Shown piece after piece: positions 1 through 11,295 of a DNA stretch of 64,000 bases; the stretch's first letter is position 1, and each line of letters starts with the position of its first letter. The notes below the pieces were generated by a model. That model was not told the origin of the DNA. It saw only the letters and a list, made by a program, of their open reading frames with translations, and did no database searches. The position numbers and the translations under genes are program-made. The DNA is taken from assembly GCA_036320915.1 (NCBI GenBank), contig JAXBDG010000017.1, forward strand, positions 1,240,001-1,304,000, in the 5' to 3' direction. The DNA comes from Linnemannia elongata (taxonomy: Eukaryota > Mortierellomycota > Mortierellomycetes > Mortierellales > Mortierellaceae).

Positions 1-204
1 TTGCATTTGTTCGAATCGCTGGTTTTTCCCTTTTCCAGCGACCTTCCCGCGAACAACAACGAAGGAGGAAAAAAAAAAAAGATCTCCGAACTCACACCTT
101 CGACTTCTTATCTCTTTTTCTCCACTATTGCATCGTAACACCACCTTTCGACTCAAACACCAGCAATACTCAACAACAACAGTACACATACAACAATAAT
201 AACC
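1..204. promoter_or_regulatory. 5' flank and leader of the CBP4-like gene
   Basis: Non-coding sequence with an A-run near 67-80 and a CA/AAC-rich stretch just before the start codon at 205. It probably holds the promoter and 5' leader. No specific factor site is claimed. Confidence 0.4.
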
Positions 205-645
205 ATGGGAAACTACACAAAGGCATTCGGAGTCGGATTCGGAATCGTCGGTGTCGGCTACGCCCTCATGCTCACAACCGTCCCCACAGAGGAAGAACTT
301 TACGAGGCATGTACTATGAACCTTTGGCTTCTTGGACACATGAACCACACGGGAGGAGACTGAGATCAACCCTGCCACGCATTGTGTCGCAACCCATAAT
401 CCAGTTAGCACCCCCTCTCACTTTTTAACTAACACGAACTTTTCTCAACTCAATCCTCCCCACGAAACCCTTCTCGTGTACAGAAACTGTCACCAGAACT
501 GAAGAAGCAGTACCATGAAGTCAAGGCTGACCAAGCACGCCGCCAGGCTTTCTCGGATGTCTTGAGACAGGCAGCCAACGACCCAGAGCCCATGTGGATC
601 AAGAAGAAGACGCCAGCACCCGTCCCCGAACCCGTCTCCAAGTAA
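205..645 (+). CDS. CBP4: CBP4-like cytochrome bc1 complex (complex III) assembly factor
   Basis: Two exons, 205-306 and 484-645, give an 87-residue protein. Residues about 8-25 form one hydrophobic, glycine-rich membrane span. Next come TVPTEEELYEKLSPEL, then a basic and acidic helix, and a near C-terminal DPEPMW. This order (short N-terminal span, TxPTxEEL, SPEL, dPxW) is that of the fungal CBP4 family, small inner-mitochondrial-membrane proteins needed for cytochrome b maturation in complex III; animal UQCC3 is similar. The join needs a GC-AG intron (GAG|gcatgt ... acag|AAA). The nearby GT at 311 would create TAA directly after the join, and the retained intron has an in-frame stop at 361-363. 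Family is fairly sure; function is by homology. Confidence 0.75.
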
Positions 646-1104
646 ACCAAGAAAGAAGTTTTCTCACGAACACGGACGAAACATCACAACCAAACCATCA
701 GTGGGACCAATGTTTGGAAACAATCAAGATATCCACTGAGGATGATCGTTGTCCCCGTGTCTTTTTTTTCTCTCTTCCATCAATCACCCCTTGCCCTACG
801 CACTAAGCACCAACGCTTCTGTATTCTAGTCAACACTTCATAGATCCATATTTTCTCAACAATACTGTCAACACGAAACAACTTTTTTTTTTTAAGCGCG
901 GTGGGCGAATGAACCCTCTCAATTGAAACCACTGTCGAATTAGCAAGGTTCCGCGACTAATTTTATCTATGTGGAGCAGAGCCTCAAGCTTCCTTTATCC
1001 TGAACACAAAGAACGAAATCTCTTACCTTTTACCCTTCCGCCCATCCTCGCCGCCCTACAACCTTCAACCTTCAGCCCCATTACCCATCCTCCAAGGCAC
1101 ACAA
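646..1104. other. Intergenic: CBP4 3' region and APH-1 promoter
   Basis: Both neighbours read rightwards. The stretch contains a T-run at about 885-893 and pyrimidine-rich sequence before the APH-1 start. No further gene is seen. Confidence 0.4.
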
Positions 1105-2194
1105 ATGACTCTCACCACGTTCTTTGGGTGTGCATTCACAGCCTATGGACCATCTTTAGCCATCTTCTTCGGGAGCATCGCGCCCAACGCCCAGCTCGTC
1201 ATTCTCATGGTCTCCAGGTACACACCTTCAGCGATGAGTCCTGGACACTCTCCTGTGCTGAGGGTTCAGTAGGACAAACTTCCAGAGGGAGATACTCAAG
1301 AATAAATCGGAGGACTGACTTGGTTTTGCTTCTTGTTTTCTGTACAATTGGATAGCGCTTTCTTCTGGCTGATATCAGTACTGCTGGCGTCGGCTATATG
1401 GTACATGGCGAGCGATAGTCGGAATACGTTTCCGGTTACTATTATTTATACAGTCTTACTTCAGGAACTCTTTCGATACTTCCTATACTTACTCATCAAG
1501 TAAGTCAAGAACCTCATGGACTGACGGTTATCGCAAACAATGGATCCTCCTGCAATGATAGCACCCTAAACAATTGAACCATTCCTACTTCCTTTAATGT
1601 ACAACCATGGAATAGTCGGGCGGAAAGCGGCCTGAATATGGTCGCGATGCATCCAAAGTCGAAGTTCAACCGGTCAGGATACGCATTCGCCGCAGGACTG
1701 GGATTTGGTTTGATGTTTGGCATCATTTCCTACATCACCCAGCTCGTCAACTCCCTAGGACCTGGAGTCATCATGTGCGAGTCTTGCAAAACCGTCTCCC
1801 TCTACTTTATCTCTGGTAAAACCCATCCCTTCTTCTCTACTCGCCCTTCCTCGCCTATCGCTAGCCAGCCAATTGAATCCTCAAAACTGACTTTATACTC
1901 TTTTTTTTTCAACCGTCTGATATATGTTGGTTAGCGATCACGACGAGCATATTGATTCTGCACCACTGTGCCTGGATGATGATCTCATTCACAGGATTCA
2001 CAAACCGGTCATGGCTCCGGATCGCATGGGTGGTCATTACCCATTATGGCGCCTCCTACCTCACCATCCTAAACAGTAGTCCGACCATCAACTATGGATG
2101 CGCCTACCAGATCATTGGGAATGTTGCGTTGTTGATTGCCTCTGCTATAATTGTCTTTGCAGATATGCGACACCTCCACCAAAAGCTGTCATAG
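1105..2194 (+). CDS. APH1: APH-1 family gamma-secretase subunit
   Basis: Four exons (1105-1217, 1356-1499, 1616-1815, 1935-2194) join in frame to a 238-residue multi-span membrane protein. Family landmarks are plain: an N-terminal FFGCAFTAYGPSLA stretch, AFFWLISVLLAS, LLQELFRYFLY, GLGFG (113-117, the GxxxG helix contact), LGPGV, then W-flanked spans. The two conserved membrane histidines correspond to H163 (HHCAW) and H189 (THYGASYLTILN). Length and about seven spans match animal APH-1. In animals and plants APH-1 scaffolds presenilin, nicastrin and PEN-2 in an intramembrane aspartyl protease. Partner genes are not in this window, so assembly here is inferred. The start was chosen because it opens the conserved TM1 directly. 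All introns are GT-AG. Confidence 0.9.
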
Positions 2195-2558
2195 ACTAGC
2201 AAGAGTTCCAAGTTTTGTGATGGTAAGGAAAGACAAGACATTTGGCAGGGACAAGAAACACTAAATAAACTAAACTTTGCGGAGTAAACTGTGGCGATGA
2301 AGAATGAGCGATGAAGTGAAAAATGCAAAAGAAGAATGCTGGCGGAATGCGTTTATTAGGGGTGGAATGAAAGAAGACACCCGGGTCTTAAAAGAGCTTT
2401 TGTAGGTGCAGAGAAGCCTTCATGAAAAGCTGCCAATTGTCCGTGAAATGCGGTTTAGGTCCCGAGACATCCTGTCCTGTAGTGTATCGCAACGGTATGG
2501 GCAGCAACTAAGCATAAAAAAAAGTGAGAGTCAACAGAATCTATTAGTCGTCGCATCT
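2195..2558. other. Convergent intergenic region
   Basis: Lies between the 3' ends of APH-1 (+) and the SLS1-like gene (-). It should hold both 3' UTRs and polyadenylation sites; AATAAA-like words occur (for example around 2262). No gene is seen. Confidence 0.4.
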
Positions 2559-4856
2559 TCACACGCCTCCAAACCAGCACAAATCAAACAGGAGAGAATC
2601 ACCAGCATGGAGGAAGGGCCGATGTACCTTAAGTTCCTGACGGCGGACTTGGCCAAACTGGTCGTTAATATCCGTGGCCACCAAGGGGAAGCCGTAGTGC
2701 TGGAAAACACCCGTCGTCTTCATCAAGATACTCTTGAGGGTATGTGTTGGGGCAGCCGTCGATCCCAAACCAACTTGAGCAACCGCTGGTGCAGAACCCG
2801 TCTGCATATCACTGCCGAAGGAAAAGAAGGCTGGGCAGTCCAATCTGTTGTAAAAGGGTAACGTCGTCTGCGCCAAGAGCGCCTTCATCGCCGTCGAGTC
2901 AGGAGAAAGAAGCGTTGAGATCTCACTTTTGATCTGGAGATCCATGGGTTGGTCGAGCACCATAATGTTGGTCATCAGCTGCCTATCGATTGATCGTCCT
3001 TCCTGAATACACAGCTCACCCTCGTTGTTGAGCTCAAAAATGATCCTGGTTGTCCTTTGCTCGGCTGATGTCTCCTGCGTCCTGGAAGATGGGGTGTATT
3101 CAACTTCAATCGTCCTGGTCTTGGGTCCGACCAGTGGGAGTGATGATACTGCTTTAAAGAATGGGATGCTAGAATTGACGAACAATGACAAGGTTAGTAA
3201 CTTCATCATATCTGGCTCTTTCTTGTCGTTATGCCGTCCACAATCTCGTTGCTCATACTTTTTGAAGAAATAGGGGTCCTGAGCGGTGGTAAGCCATTGC
3301 TTCAACTCAAGGCTGTCGAACGATGTCGCTTTAGGAACCTGGGTCAGCTGCTTGCTCTCATTGGGATACAGCACTTGTCCAAGCTGAGCAGAGACATCCA
3401 GCGATTGGCTAGGCAAAAGAACCTCGCCAAATGCCTCCTTCAAGTGCAGTCCAAGTGCGTCCAAAGTTCCAATGGTTTCGGGTGACGACTTTACAGGGTA
3501 AATCACACTTTCAGAACCCTCGGCTGGTTTAGGTGCATACTAAATAGTTCGAAATCGAATGAAGCGAAATTAGGGAGGTGGCCTAGTTCATGAGTATATG
3601 ATACATCCTGTCAATCGAGCGAAAAGAGGATAATGAAACTTACAGGCACGATTTGACTGATCCTGAAGAATGACTTCTTGTTTTCGTCTGCGCTCATTGT
3701 CGCGGAATCATAGACAGGGAACATACCGAGCGGAGCCAACACATCCTGCTGGTAATAAAACGTCAGTCCGTCCTTGGTATGTGGCTAAACACCCCATATT
3801 GTCGATGCAAAAAAATCCGGGTAAGTCATCTGAGTAGATAACAATCTATGACAAGAATCTCCACAGCACTTGCAAATAGTAACGTACCTGCTGCAATTTG
3901 AGGTCGAATAACCGCTTGGCTTCCTCCATGTTCACGTCCGATCGTCCAGCGATGACCAGGGTGTTATCGTCACCCGCTGACACAAAGGTCTCTGATCGGC
4001 GCGCAATGTCCTCCAGAGCTGACGCATCCTTCATGACCATATCCTTCTCCTTGTATCCCGAGACATCCCAAGACTCCTCCGTGACCGCAATCATATCCTG
4101 AATCCGTTCCTTGGCCTCCTGGATCGATGCCTTCTCGCCCCTGATCGTATACGTTTCATCCGCAATGCTAATCGAGAGCCGCACGTTCTTCTCCTTCTCC
4201 AATTGCCTCAACGAGTTTCCCTCGGCTCCAAGAATAAAGAAGAGTTCCCGTCGGTTGGAAGAAAAGACCTCAGACTCAAAGTTCCTCTCAGCCTGATAAG
4301 GATCCTCGACCAATGGAGGATCGTTCGACTCGGGCTTGACGATATCCAGATCCATAAGAACCATGATTTGATTGATAAGGATTGATTTCTTGCCATTGGC
4401 AGGAATTCCTTGAGAACGGAGAACGCCCTTGAGTTGTGTGAGGTTGAAGGAAGCAGCAACGAGGTCCTTGAGTTTGTTAAATTCGTCTGGGGTCATTGTC
4501 CGCTGGGCTGGTTTGAGAGCGAGGACATCGTCGATGGTGATTTTTGATTTGGAGGAGGATGGGCTGGTGTAAAGGTCCTTGATAAGGCTCTTGGAGATAT
4601 TGTCGATGGAGGTTGAGTCGAGTTCGTCTTGTCTCCTTCGTTGTCTCTTGGGTGCAGCAGAAGAGGCGGCGGTCTTAGTGTCTGAAAGTATGCTTGCTTG
4701 TGTTGAGGAAGAATAAGAAGAGGAGGAGGAAGTGTGGGGCAGTCTATTCCTGGCGTGGTGAGAGTGTGAGAGTGTATGAGAGTGTTGAGTGAGTCCGAGA
4801 CGTGCTCTGAGGGACGAGAGTACGGCGTGAGTGCTCCTTGGGGTGATCCTGCTCAT
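2559..4856 (-). CDS. SLS1: SLS1-like mitochondrial inner-membrane regulator with KH-type domains
   Basis: Three exons (4856-3888, 3748-3644, 3539-2559) give about 684 residues, close to yeast Sls1 (about 640). The first about 50 residues are rich in R, S, T and H and lack acids, like a mitochondrial presequence. They are followed by a charged region, a SAP-like helix pair (FNLTQLKGVLRSQGIPANGK) and KH-like segments with ILGAEGNSLRQLEKEKNVRLSI and VIAGRSDVNMEEAKRLF. The long C-terminal half is the part specific to this family. In yeast, Sls1 sits at the matrix face of the inner membrane and couples mitochondrial transcription to translation. The exon 2 acceptor is a tandem CAGCAG, so residue Q324 may be optional. 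The gene diverges from END3 across a shared promoter. Confidence 0.78.
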
Positions 4857-5350
4857 TTGTCCTGATCCCGTTTGGTTTGCTTGAAGGTGATTGATTCGGA
4901 GAACAGACTAAAAAAGAGATCAGTTTTTGTGTTGGTGGCCAAAGGGCAGGCGAGTTTGCCCTTGCCTTTCAAAAACAACGTCACGCTCAAGTGGTAGGAA
5001 GGCATTTAATACCACCGGGCAATTCAATTTGCCCAAGGACTTCAAACGAAGGAGTCGAAACGACAAAGAGTGCTTTCACAGCTAGACAGGCAGGCCAGCC
5101 AACAGCCTCTTCTTCTGTCGTTGGGTGCGCCATCGCCCTTTTCCTATTTTCTCTTCTCTCTCTTGTCTTTAACTCTTCGTCTTACTTTCCCTTCCACTCC
5201 CTATTCGTCATCATCAACCAGACCAACACCACCATCCTCCACTCCTCTCTCTCTCACACACACACGCAGATTCAACTCGCACCCATACACCCACACTCAC
5301 ACGACAAACACACACTACTCCGACAACCATCGACAACCATCCCTCACACC
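4857..5350. promoter_or_regulatory. Bidirectional promoter between SLS1-like and END3
   Basis: Both genes start here and point away from each other. The END3 side has a long C/T-rich and CA-rich leader (about 5130-5350), a common pattern in this window just upstream of start codons. No recognised factor site is claimed. Confidence 0.5.
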
Positions 5351-7411
5351 ATGGACATGTCACAGGCAGAGCGTCAAAAGTACGCCGAGATATTCACAAG
5401 TCTCAACCCCATCAACGGCTACATCACCGGTAATCACCTCCTTTCGACGCAAGATGCATTCTTTGTGGACCTCTAGTCGCACTCAGTCCAAAGGAGCTAA
5501 ACGGACTACCAGTTCTTCGTCACTGACTTATCATCTCGCGTTCTCATTCAAATCTTCCTCGACTTGACTTACATCACACCTATGGTACCATAGGTGTCCA
5601 GGCACGGCAGATTTTCATGAACTCTGGCCTGCATGTCGTCAAACTGGGTCAGATTTGGTACGTTGGTAGTTCCACACTTGACCTCGCCTTCGCTTCCCCG
5701 TCATTGCACTATCAACCCTTAGCCCTCCTACTATGATCCCCCTGTAGAATATCAATGGGCTAACCCACTCTTTTCATCTTCTGTCCAATAGGGATATCTG
5801 CGACATTGACAAGGATGGCAACATGGACTTTGATGAGTTTTGTTTGGCACTCCGTTTCGTATATGCCTCTATCAACGGCGAGATTGCAGAGATCCCAGCA
5901 CAGCTCCCGCCTCAGATGATCCCAGCGTCAAAGGCACACTACTTTGGAGGCAACCAAGGATACGGCAACCAGTCTTACATGTCCCAGGCACATATGTCTC
6001 CAGCTCAATCGTACAGTCAGAGCGCCAACTACTCTGCCATCGCCGATCTTGTATGTGACAATCTTGCAGCAAGGAGAAGGGCACTGATAAGTTCATGGAA
6101 ACAAGGAGTTGTTGGGGGTAGCTCAGTGCACGGATCACTCACACTCCAGGGACATTCCCTTGATATGCACTTTCAATTGATCACCATAGGATACTGCAGT
6201 CGCCGTTAATAACAACCTCTCGGACGACTTTGACTGGTATATTGCCCCGTCCGACCGCTCCAACTACGAAGGCATCTACCAGAACAATGTCCAGCTCTCC
6301 ACAGGAGAAGTCAGAAGTATGTCTCGTAGCCCTCACTCTACTCTGCCTCATCGGTGTTGTACCCATCGTTGGCAGTTTTTGTAACCACGATCATAACCTA
6401 TATAATGGCTAATCACTCTTCCCATGTTGTTTTATTCGCAAATTAGTGGGACAGTTTGAAGAGTTATACCAAGCATTGCAGATTCCTAGGGAGGATATCA
6501 ACGCCGCATGGTACGAACAACGTAGATTCCAACAGCGGCGTATACATAGAGCTGTACCCGTTTCTCCCGCGGACGATCAGTTGACATGCTCATATGTCTC
6601 TTTCACTCTCACTACCCATTAGGTCGTTGGTCAATGTTCACTCAGCGCCTCAGATCGGAAAGGACCAGTGCATCATGTTTTTCCACATCTTGAACAGCCG
6701 CAGACTCGGCAAGCGTGTTCCTGCGACTCTTCCTGGAGCTCTTCGTACCTCATTCTTGGGCGATTCAAACTATGCCCTCTCGGACAACTACTCTGTGAAT
6801 GAGATCCGCCAACAACCAGGAAGACCCTCAGTCCCCATGTCCTTTGCAACCAAGTCTGCGTTCTCCAGTGAGAAAGGTCATGTCATGGCGGGTGATTACT
6901 TGAGCAGACTGAACCAAAAGGATGCAGCAGCCCATGGTAAGGCAGTCTACTCTTCAAGTTCGTTACTCACCTGGGGATGAGTTAAATTGGCCTGATATGA
7001 ACTCAGACTAATCAGTATGTCTGATATGTTCATAATCTTTTTATTTTAGAAACAATGGCACAGGAGGAGCGGTTAAAGCAAGAGCTTGAGAGCATCAAGA
7101 GGCAGATTGCTGACGCAGAAGCACGTACACGGGCGAGCAGAGGAGGAGATACAGCTGTTGCTGTGAAGGAACTTCAGGGATTGTTGGCTTATAAGCAGCA
7201 GCAGGTTCTCAACGATGAACCCTCGATCCTTGAACGTCAACTGCTGGACCAGGACCGTGAGATCCAGCGACAGCGCGATGCGTTGAAGCAGTTAGACAAG
7301 GTGATGCAGGGCCTTCGCGAGCAGAAGGATCTGTTGGATACGCACCTTGCTGATTCTCAGAGCGAGCTGCGTGAAAGCCAACGTGAGGTGGACAGCCAGC
7401 GATCCCGCTAA
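5351..7411 (+). CDS. END3: END3, EH-domain actin-patch endocytosis protein
   Basis: Seven exons (5351-5429, 5594-5657, 5792-6050, 6190-6316, 6447-6510, 6623-6936, 7050-7411) give 422 residues. An EH domain (about 1-90) contains a calcium-loop motif, DIDKDGNMDFDEF. It is followed by the End3-specific region (DDFDWYIAPSDRSNYEGIY, then DINAAWSLVN and PATLPGALRTSFL) and a C-terminal coiled coil (about 300-420) rich in E, Q, R and L. In yeast End3 works with Pan1 and Sla1 to link endocytic coats to actin. All six introns are GT-AG and restore the frame exactly. Length is close to fungal End3 proteins. Confidence 0.93.
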
Positions 7412-7697
7412 TTGAGGGCAAGTGGATCGTGTTTGTGCTCCTTATGCCTGGCGAAGCAAAGTAACATGTTTTAGAACGATAATAAAATCGATCGGGGTCA
7501 TAGTATCGTCCTAATGTGACTGTGCCTTTGTTTATTTTTTTCGATTTGCCCAGAGTGCGACATTTTTTTTTCTTTTTTTTTTCGTCCATCACTTCTTTTT
7601 TGTTTGCTTCCACTCCTGTTCTCCTTTTTACATTCCTTTCTTCTCCTTGACACTTCGTACCTCCCTCAGCTCCTATCAAGACAGTAATAACTTTTTA

Positions 7698-9168
7698 ATG
7701 GATTCCCAGCACCAGCAACAGCACGCCTGGCCCGTTCAGCCTCATGCCGGAACTTATATGATGGGCGCTCCCCCAATGGCCGCTGCCCAGCACCAGCAAG
7801 CACAAGGATACCCTCAGCAGTACCAGCAACAGCAGCACTCTGGCATGATGGACCACCAGCAACAACAGCAGCAGCACCCTATGGGCGGTCATCATATCCC
7901 AGCCCCTCACAGCATCCCCGCTCACCACCAAGGGTATGGCATGCCTCCTCAAGAGCCTCCTCGTGGTGGACCCAACCCTGGAGCCAGGAGATCGCCTCCT
8001 CCCTACCGCCCTGCCTACCGTGAGCGATCCTACTCTCCTCCTCCTCGTCACCGCAGAACACCTTCCCCCCGCGGATACAGAGACTCTCGGGGAGGCTATG
8101 AACGTGACATGGGTAGTTACCAGGGCAGTCGCTATGACCGTGGATATGACCGTGGTGGGTACGATCGATCGGATCGTGGTGGCTACGACCGTGGATATGA
8201 CCGTGGAGGATATGACCGTGGATACGATCGCAGCTATGATCGTGGTTATGGCGGCGGATACCGTGGAGGATATGACCGTGGTGGATATGGTCGTCCTCGC
8301 TCTCCCCCAAGACGGAGAACCATCAACCGGTATGTTTGTCCCAAGAGATCAGGATTCAAAATCACCTCTTTTTCCTCAAAATAATTGCCTCTAACCGATT
8401 GTTTTGATGACATTTTCTTTTGTTGTTGCCTATTATTAGTGGTACTGAGGAGGATCGGTTAGCCTCCAGAACGCTCTACATTGGAAACATCCCCTACAGC
8501 TTCCGGGAACCCGAGGTCGAGGAGATGTTCAAGAAGTTTGGAACTATTGTCAAGATCACTGTCGTTCTGGATCAATACACCGGCCGTAACAAGGGGTACG
8601 TCATACAGATCCTTAGAGCAATTTTCATTCCTCTGTGGGATCTGGTTATCCAAGTTCGAATCACGGATCTCTAACCTGTACCACCCTTTCATTACTTTCA
8701 ATTAGATTCGCATTCGTCGAGTATGAAGACCGCAAGAATGCCGAAGAGGCCATGGAAAAGTACAATGGATTCGACGTGGAGGGCAGACGTTTGAAGTTGG
8801 ACTGGGATATTGGTCTGGGCAAGAAGGACATTAAGCCCCCACGCTCGACTGCAACTACCACCGAGAACAGCACCGCCGAGACCACTCCTCAGCCTCAGAC
8901 TCACTCGACCACCGAGGCCTCCACCCCTGCAGAGAGCGCAGCCCAAAAGTCGGATGAGTCTTCGCCTGTTCTCCCTACTACTGCTGAGAACGAGTCTGAT
9001 GCCGCTGCTGCTGCTACTGAGGTTGCTACCGATATTGCTGCCACACACTTGGCTGAGGCCCAGGAGCCAGCCCCTAGCGCAGAGGAGCCTTCAACCAACG
9101 CTGCCACAACTACCACTGCCCCAGAGCAGCCTGCGGATGGATCTGCTGAGACACCCGTCGTGCTCTAG
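7698..9168 (+). CDS. RRM RNA-binding protein with YDRGG repeats
   Basis: Three exons (7698-8329, 8440-8595, 8706-9168) give 416 residues. The N-terminus (1-100) is rich in Q, H and P. Residues about 110-210 are rich in R, S, G and Y, with roughly ten YDRGG/YDRGY repeats and RSPPP-type motifs. One RRM follows (about 220-296) with RNP2 LYIGNI (223-228) and RNP1 KGFAFVEY. The tail is a low-complexity stretch of A, T, E and P. The layout suggests a nuclear mRNA-processing factor that could form condensates through its disordered N-terminus, but no specific orthologue is recognised. Both introns lie at or inside the RRM, one splitting the RNP1 glycine codon. Confidence 0.88.
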
Positions 9169-9741
9169 GCATCCTCTTCGGCCCACTCATCACTATTTGG
9201 TTGTTTTTTTCTCCTCTCTGCATTCGTTCTTTTGTTTGTTTTTCTTAATTCCCTTCTTAGACGGCTTTCTTTTTTTCTGCATTGGTTGTTGACAAGATAT
9301 CCTCTCTTCAAAAACATGAACGTGGACTCAACACAAATTGGACTACCAATGGACCCTTTTTGACATTATGGACACGACCTGGTTTGAATAAACACTGATA
9401 TCGTTGACACAAATTGGACTTTTCCTTGATGGACAGTCGACCAGAATGTAGACTTGATGATTTTGGGGACCCTACCCTTGGGCTGTTTATTTCTTGGGAG
9501 CTTGTTGTTTTTCCCATTTTTTTTTTCTTTTTTCTTTTTCTTTTTCATAACAAAACAAGGTAAGTCGACATTCCAAGAACCATTAACATTGAAATAGTAG
9601 AAGATGAATAAAGAAATGCCTTTTTTTTTTTTTAATGATATCGATATTTACAAAGCTGAGAAAACTTTTTTGTTTCCCGTGTAATATGTGAATGTCCTTC
9701 GAAAGACCCCCAGAGTACCCATCATTTCCTTTTTTTTCTTT
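9169..9741. other. Convergent intergenic region
   Basis: 3' flanks of the RRM gene (+) and the aminotransferase gene (-). T-rich and A-rich tracts are present (about 9520-9545 and 9620-9632). No gene is seen. Confidence 0.4.
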
Positions 9742-11295
9742 TTAAACGTGGTGACGGGCACAGAACTCGGCCATACGGGTGTAGGCATCCTGGAGAACCT
9801 CGGGAGGGGAGGTGAAGACGATGCGGATGAAATTGGGGCACTGGAAAACCGAACCAGGCAAGCACATAACGGACTCCTCTCCGAGCAACTTTTCCGTGAA
9901 GACAATGTCGTTCTCGATATCCTTGAACTCGGCAACATTGATCGAGATCATGACATACATAGCTCCCTGGGGAACAATGACCTTGAGACCGGGGACCTTG
10001 GACAGGATATCAGTCGACAATTTGGCGTTGGCCTCGAGTTGAATACGGGTCTCATCGTAGAAGGCTGGGTCGGTCTTGTGGAGGATATCGGGGAGGGCGG
10101 CTTGGATCAAGGAGTTGGAACCGAGGATCAACTGGGACAAGCTGTTGAGTCCCTCGCGGACTTCGGCGTTAAAGATGTTGTTGCGGTCGTGGATGAAGAT
10201 CCAGCCGACTCTCCATCCGGGGACGAGGTACTTCTTTGCAAGGCCTCCGACGGCGAGGACGGGGACGGTGGTGGTGAGGGAGGCGAGGGGGAAGAACTCG
10301 TTACCGGAGAAGACGAGGTCGCAGTAGATCTCGTCAGCGATCACGGGGAGGTGGTTGCGCTCGCAGACGGCGAGGAAATCGAGAAGGTGCTGCTTTCTGA
10401 AGACGGATCCGCAGGGGTTGGAGGGGTTGTTCATGACGACGGTGGCGGTGCGCTCGTCGATCAGGGACTCGAGTTGCTTCAAGTCCATCTCCCAGTTGTT
10501 CTCGGGCTAATTTTGGTGAATAGCATAGTGTAGAAGACGAGGTGTTAGGCAACCGAGGTACTTGAAATGCGAAGTCGTTCTTCAATTGGGCAATTGGGCG
10601 TAAATGTTGCTGGTCGATGATGATGTCGATGCTGCATATGGTTCAAATTGGTGGGGTGAGGTAAGAAAGAAAAGAAAGATGTGGGAGGAGAATGCGAAGG
10701 AGGAGGAGATGCAATATAGAAGGGTATACAGAAAGAAATAAACTCAATTTGGAAGAGAAAAGAGTACACCGCAAAAAAAAAACGGATCATCGAAATGCGG
10801 ACAAAGTAAACCCCTTACCAAGAGATCATAGTACCGGACTTCAACTCCCTTGGAGTCAGCCAAAGTCTGGTAAAGCGAGAACCCAGGACGAGGCAAAAGA
10901 ATGTTGTCGCCCTCGTTGCAAAGAACTCCAATACACATATCCAACGCACCCGAGCATCCACTCGTGATAATCACATCCTGCGCGACCAAAGGAGCCTCAG
11001 GAAGAGTAAACTTGTCAGCCACAGCCTGACGGGCATGGATGTAACCGGTCGAAGGAGGGTAACCGTTCGACTTGTAGGAGTGCAACTGCTTGGAAACGGC
11101 GTCGGTACAGGTTTGGTGAATCTTGAAGTTTCCGAAAAGGGTGGGGTCACCGAGAGCGAGGGAGATCATCGACTTGTTGACATTGGGCTTGACCTTGATG
11201 TGATCAACAATGGCGCGGATGGGGTTCGAAGTGCGCTTGGAGATGATCGAGGCGGGGACCTTCCAGGACTGGCGGGCGTTGGTGTTTGAGGACAT
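9742..11295 (-). CDS. TAT: Tyrosine aminotransferase-like, PLP-dependent class I aminotransferase
   Basis: Two exons, 11295-10819 and 10506-9742, give 413 residues. The order of motifs matches tyrosine/nicotianamine-type aminotransferases: NPIRAIVD, ISLALGDPTLFGN, NGYPPSTG, ITSGCSGALD, PRPGFSLYQTLA, NNPSNPCGS, ADEIYCD, then GGLAKKYLVPGWRVGW with the likely Schiff-base lysine K250, and NFIRIVF near the end. It probably catalyses transfer of the amino group of tyrosine or a related aromatic amino acid to 2-oxoglutarate. An in-frame ATG at 11400 would add 35 Ser/Leu-rich residues. The start at 11295 is preferred because it matches the cytosolic family start, but a targeting leader cannot be excluded. 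Confidence 0.9.

Noticed and set aside
9688..10533. 281-codon plus-strand frame
   Set aside because: It is antisense to the aminotransferase gene, whose motifs are unmistakable on the minus strand.
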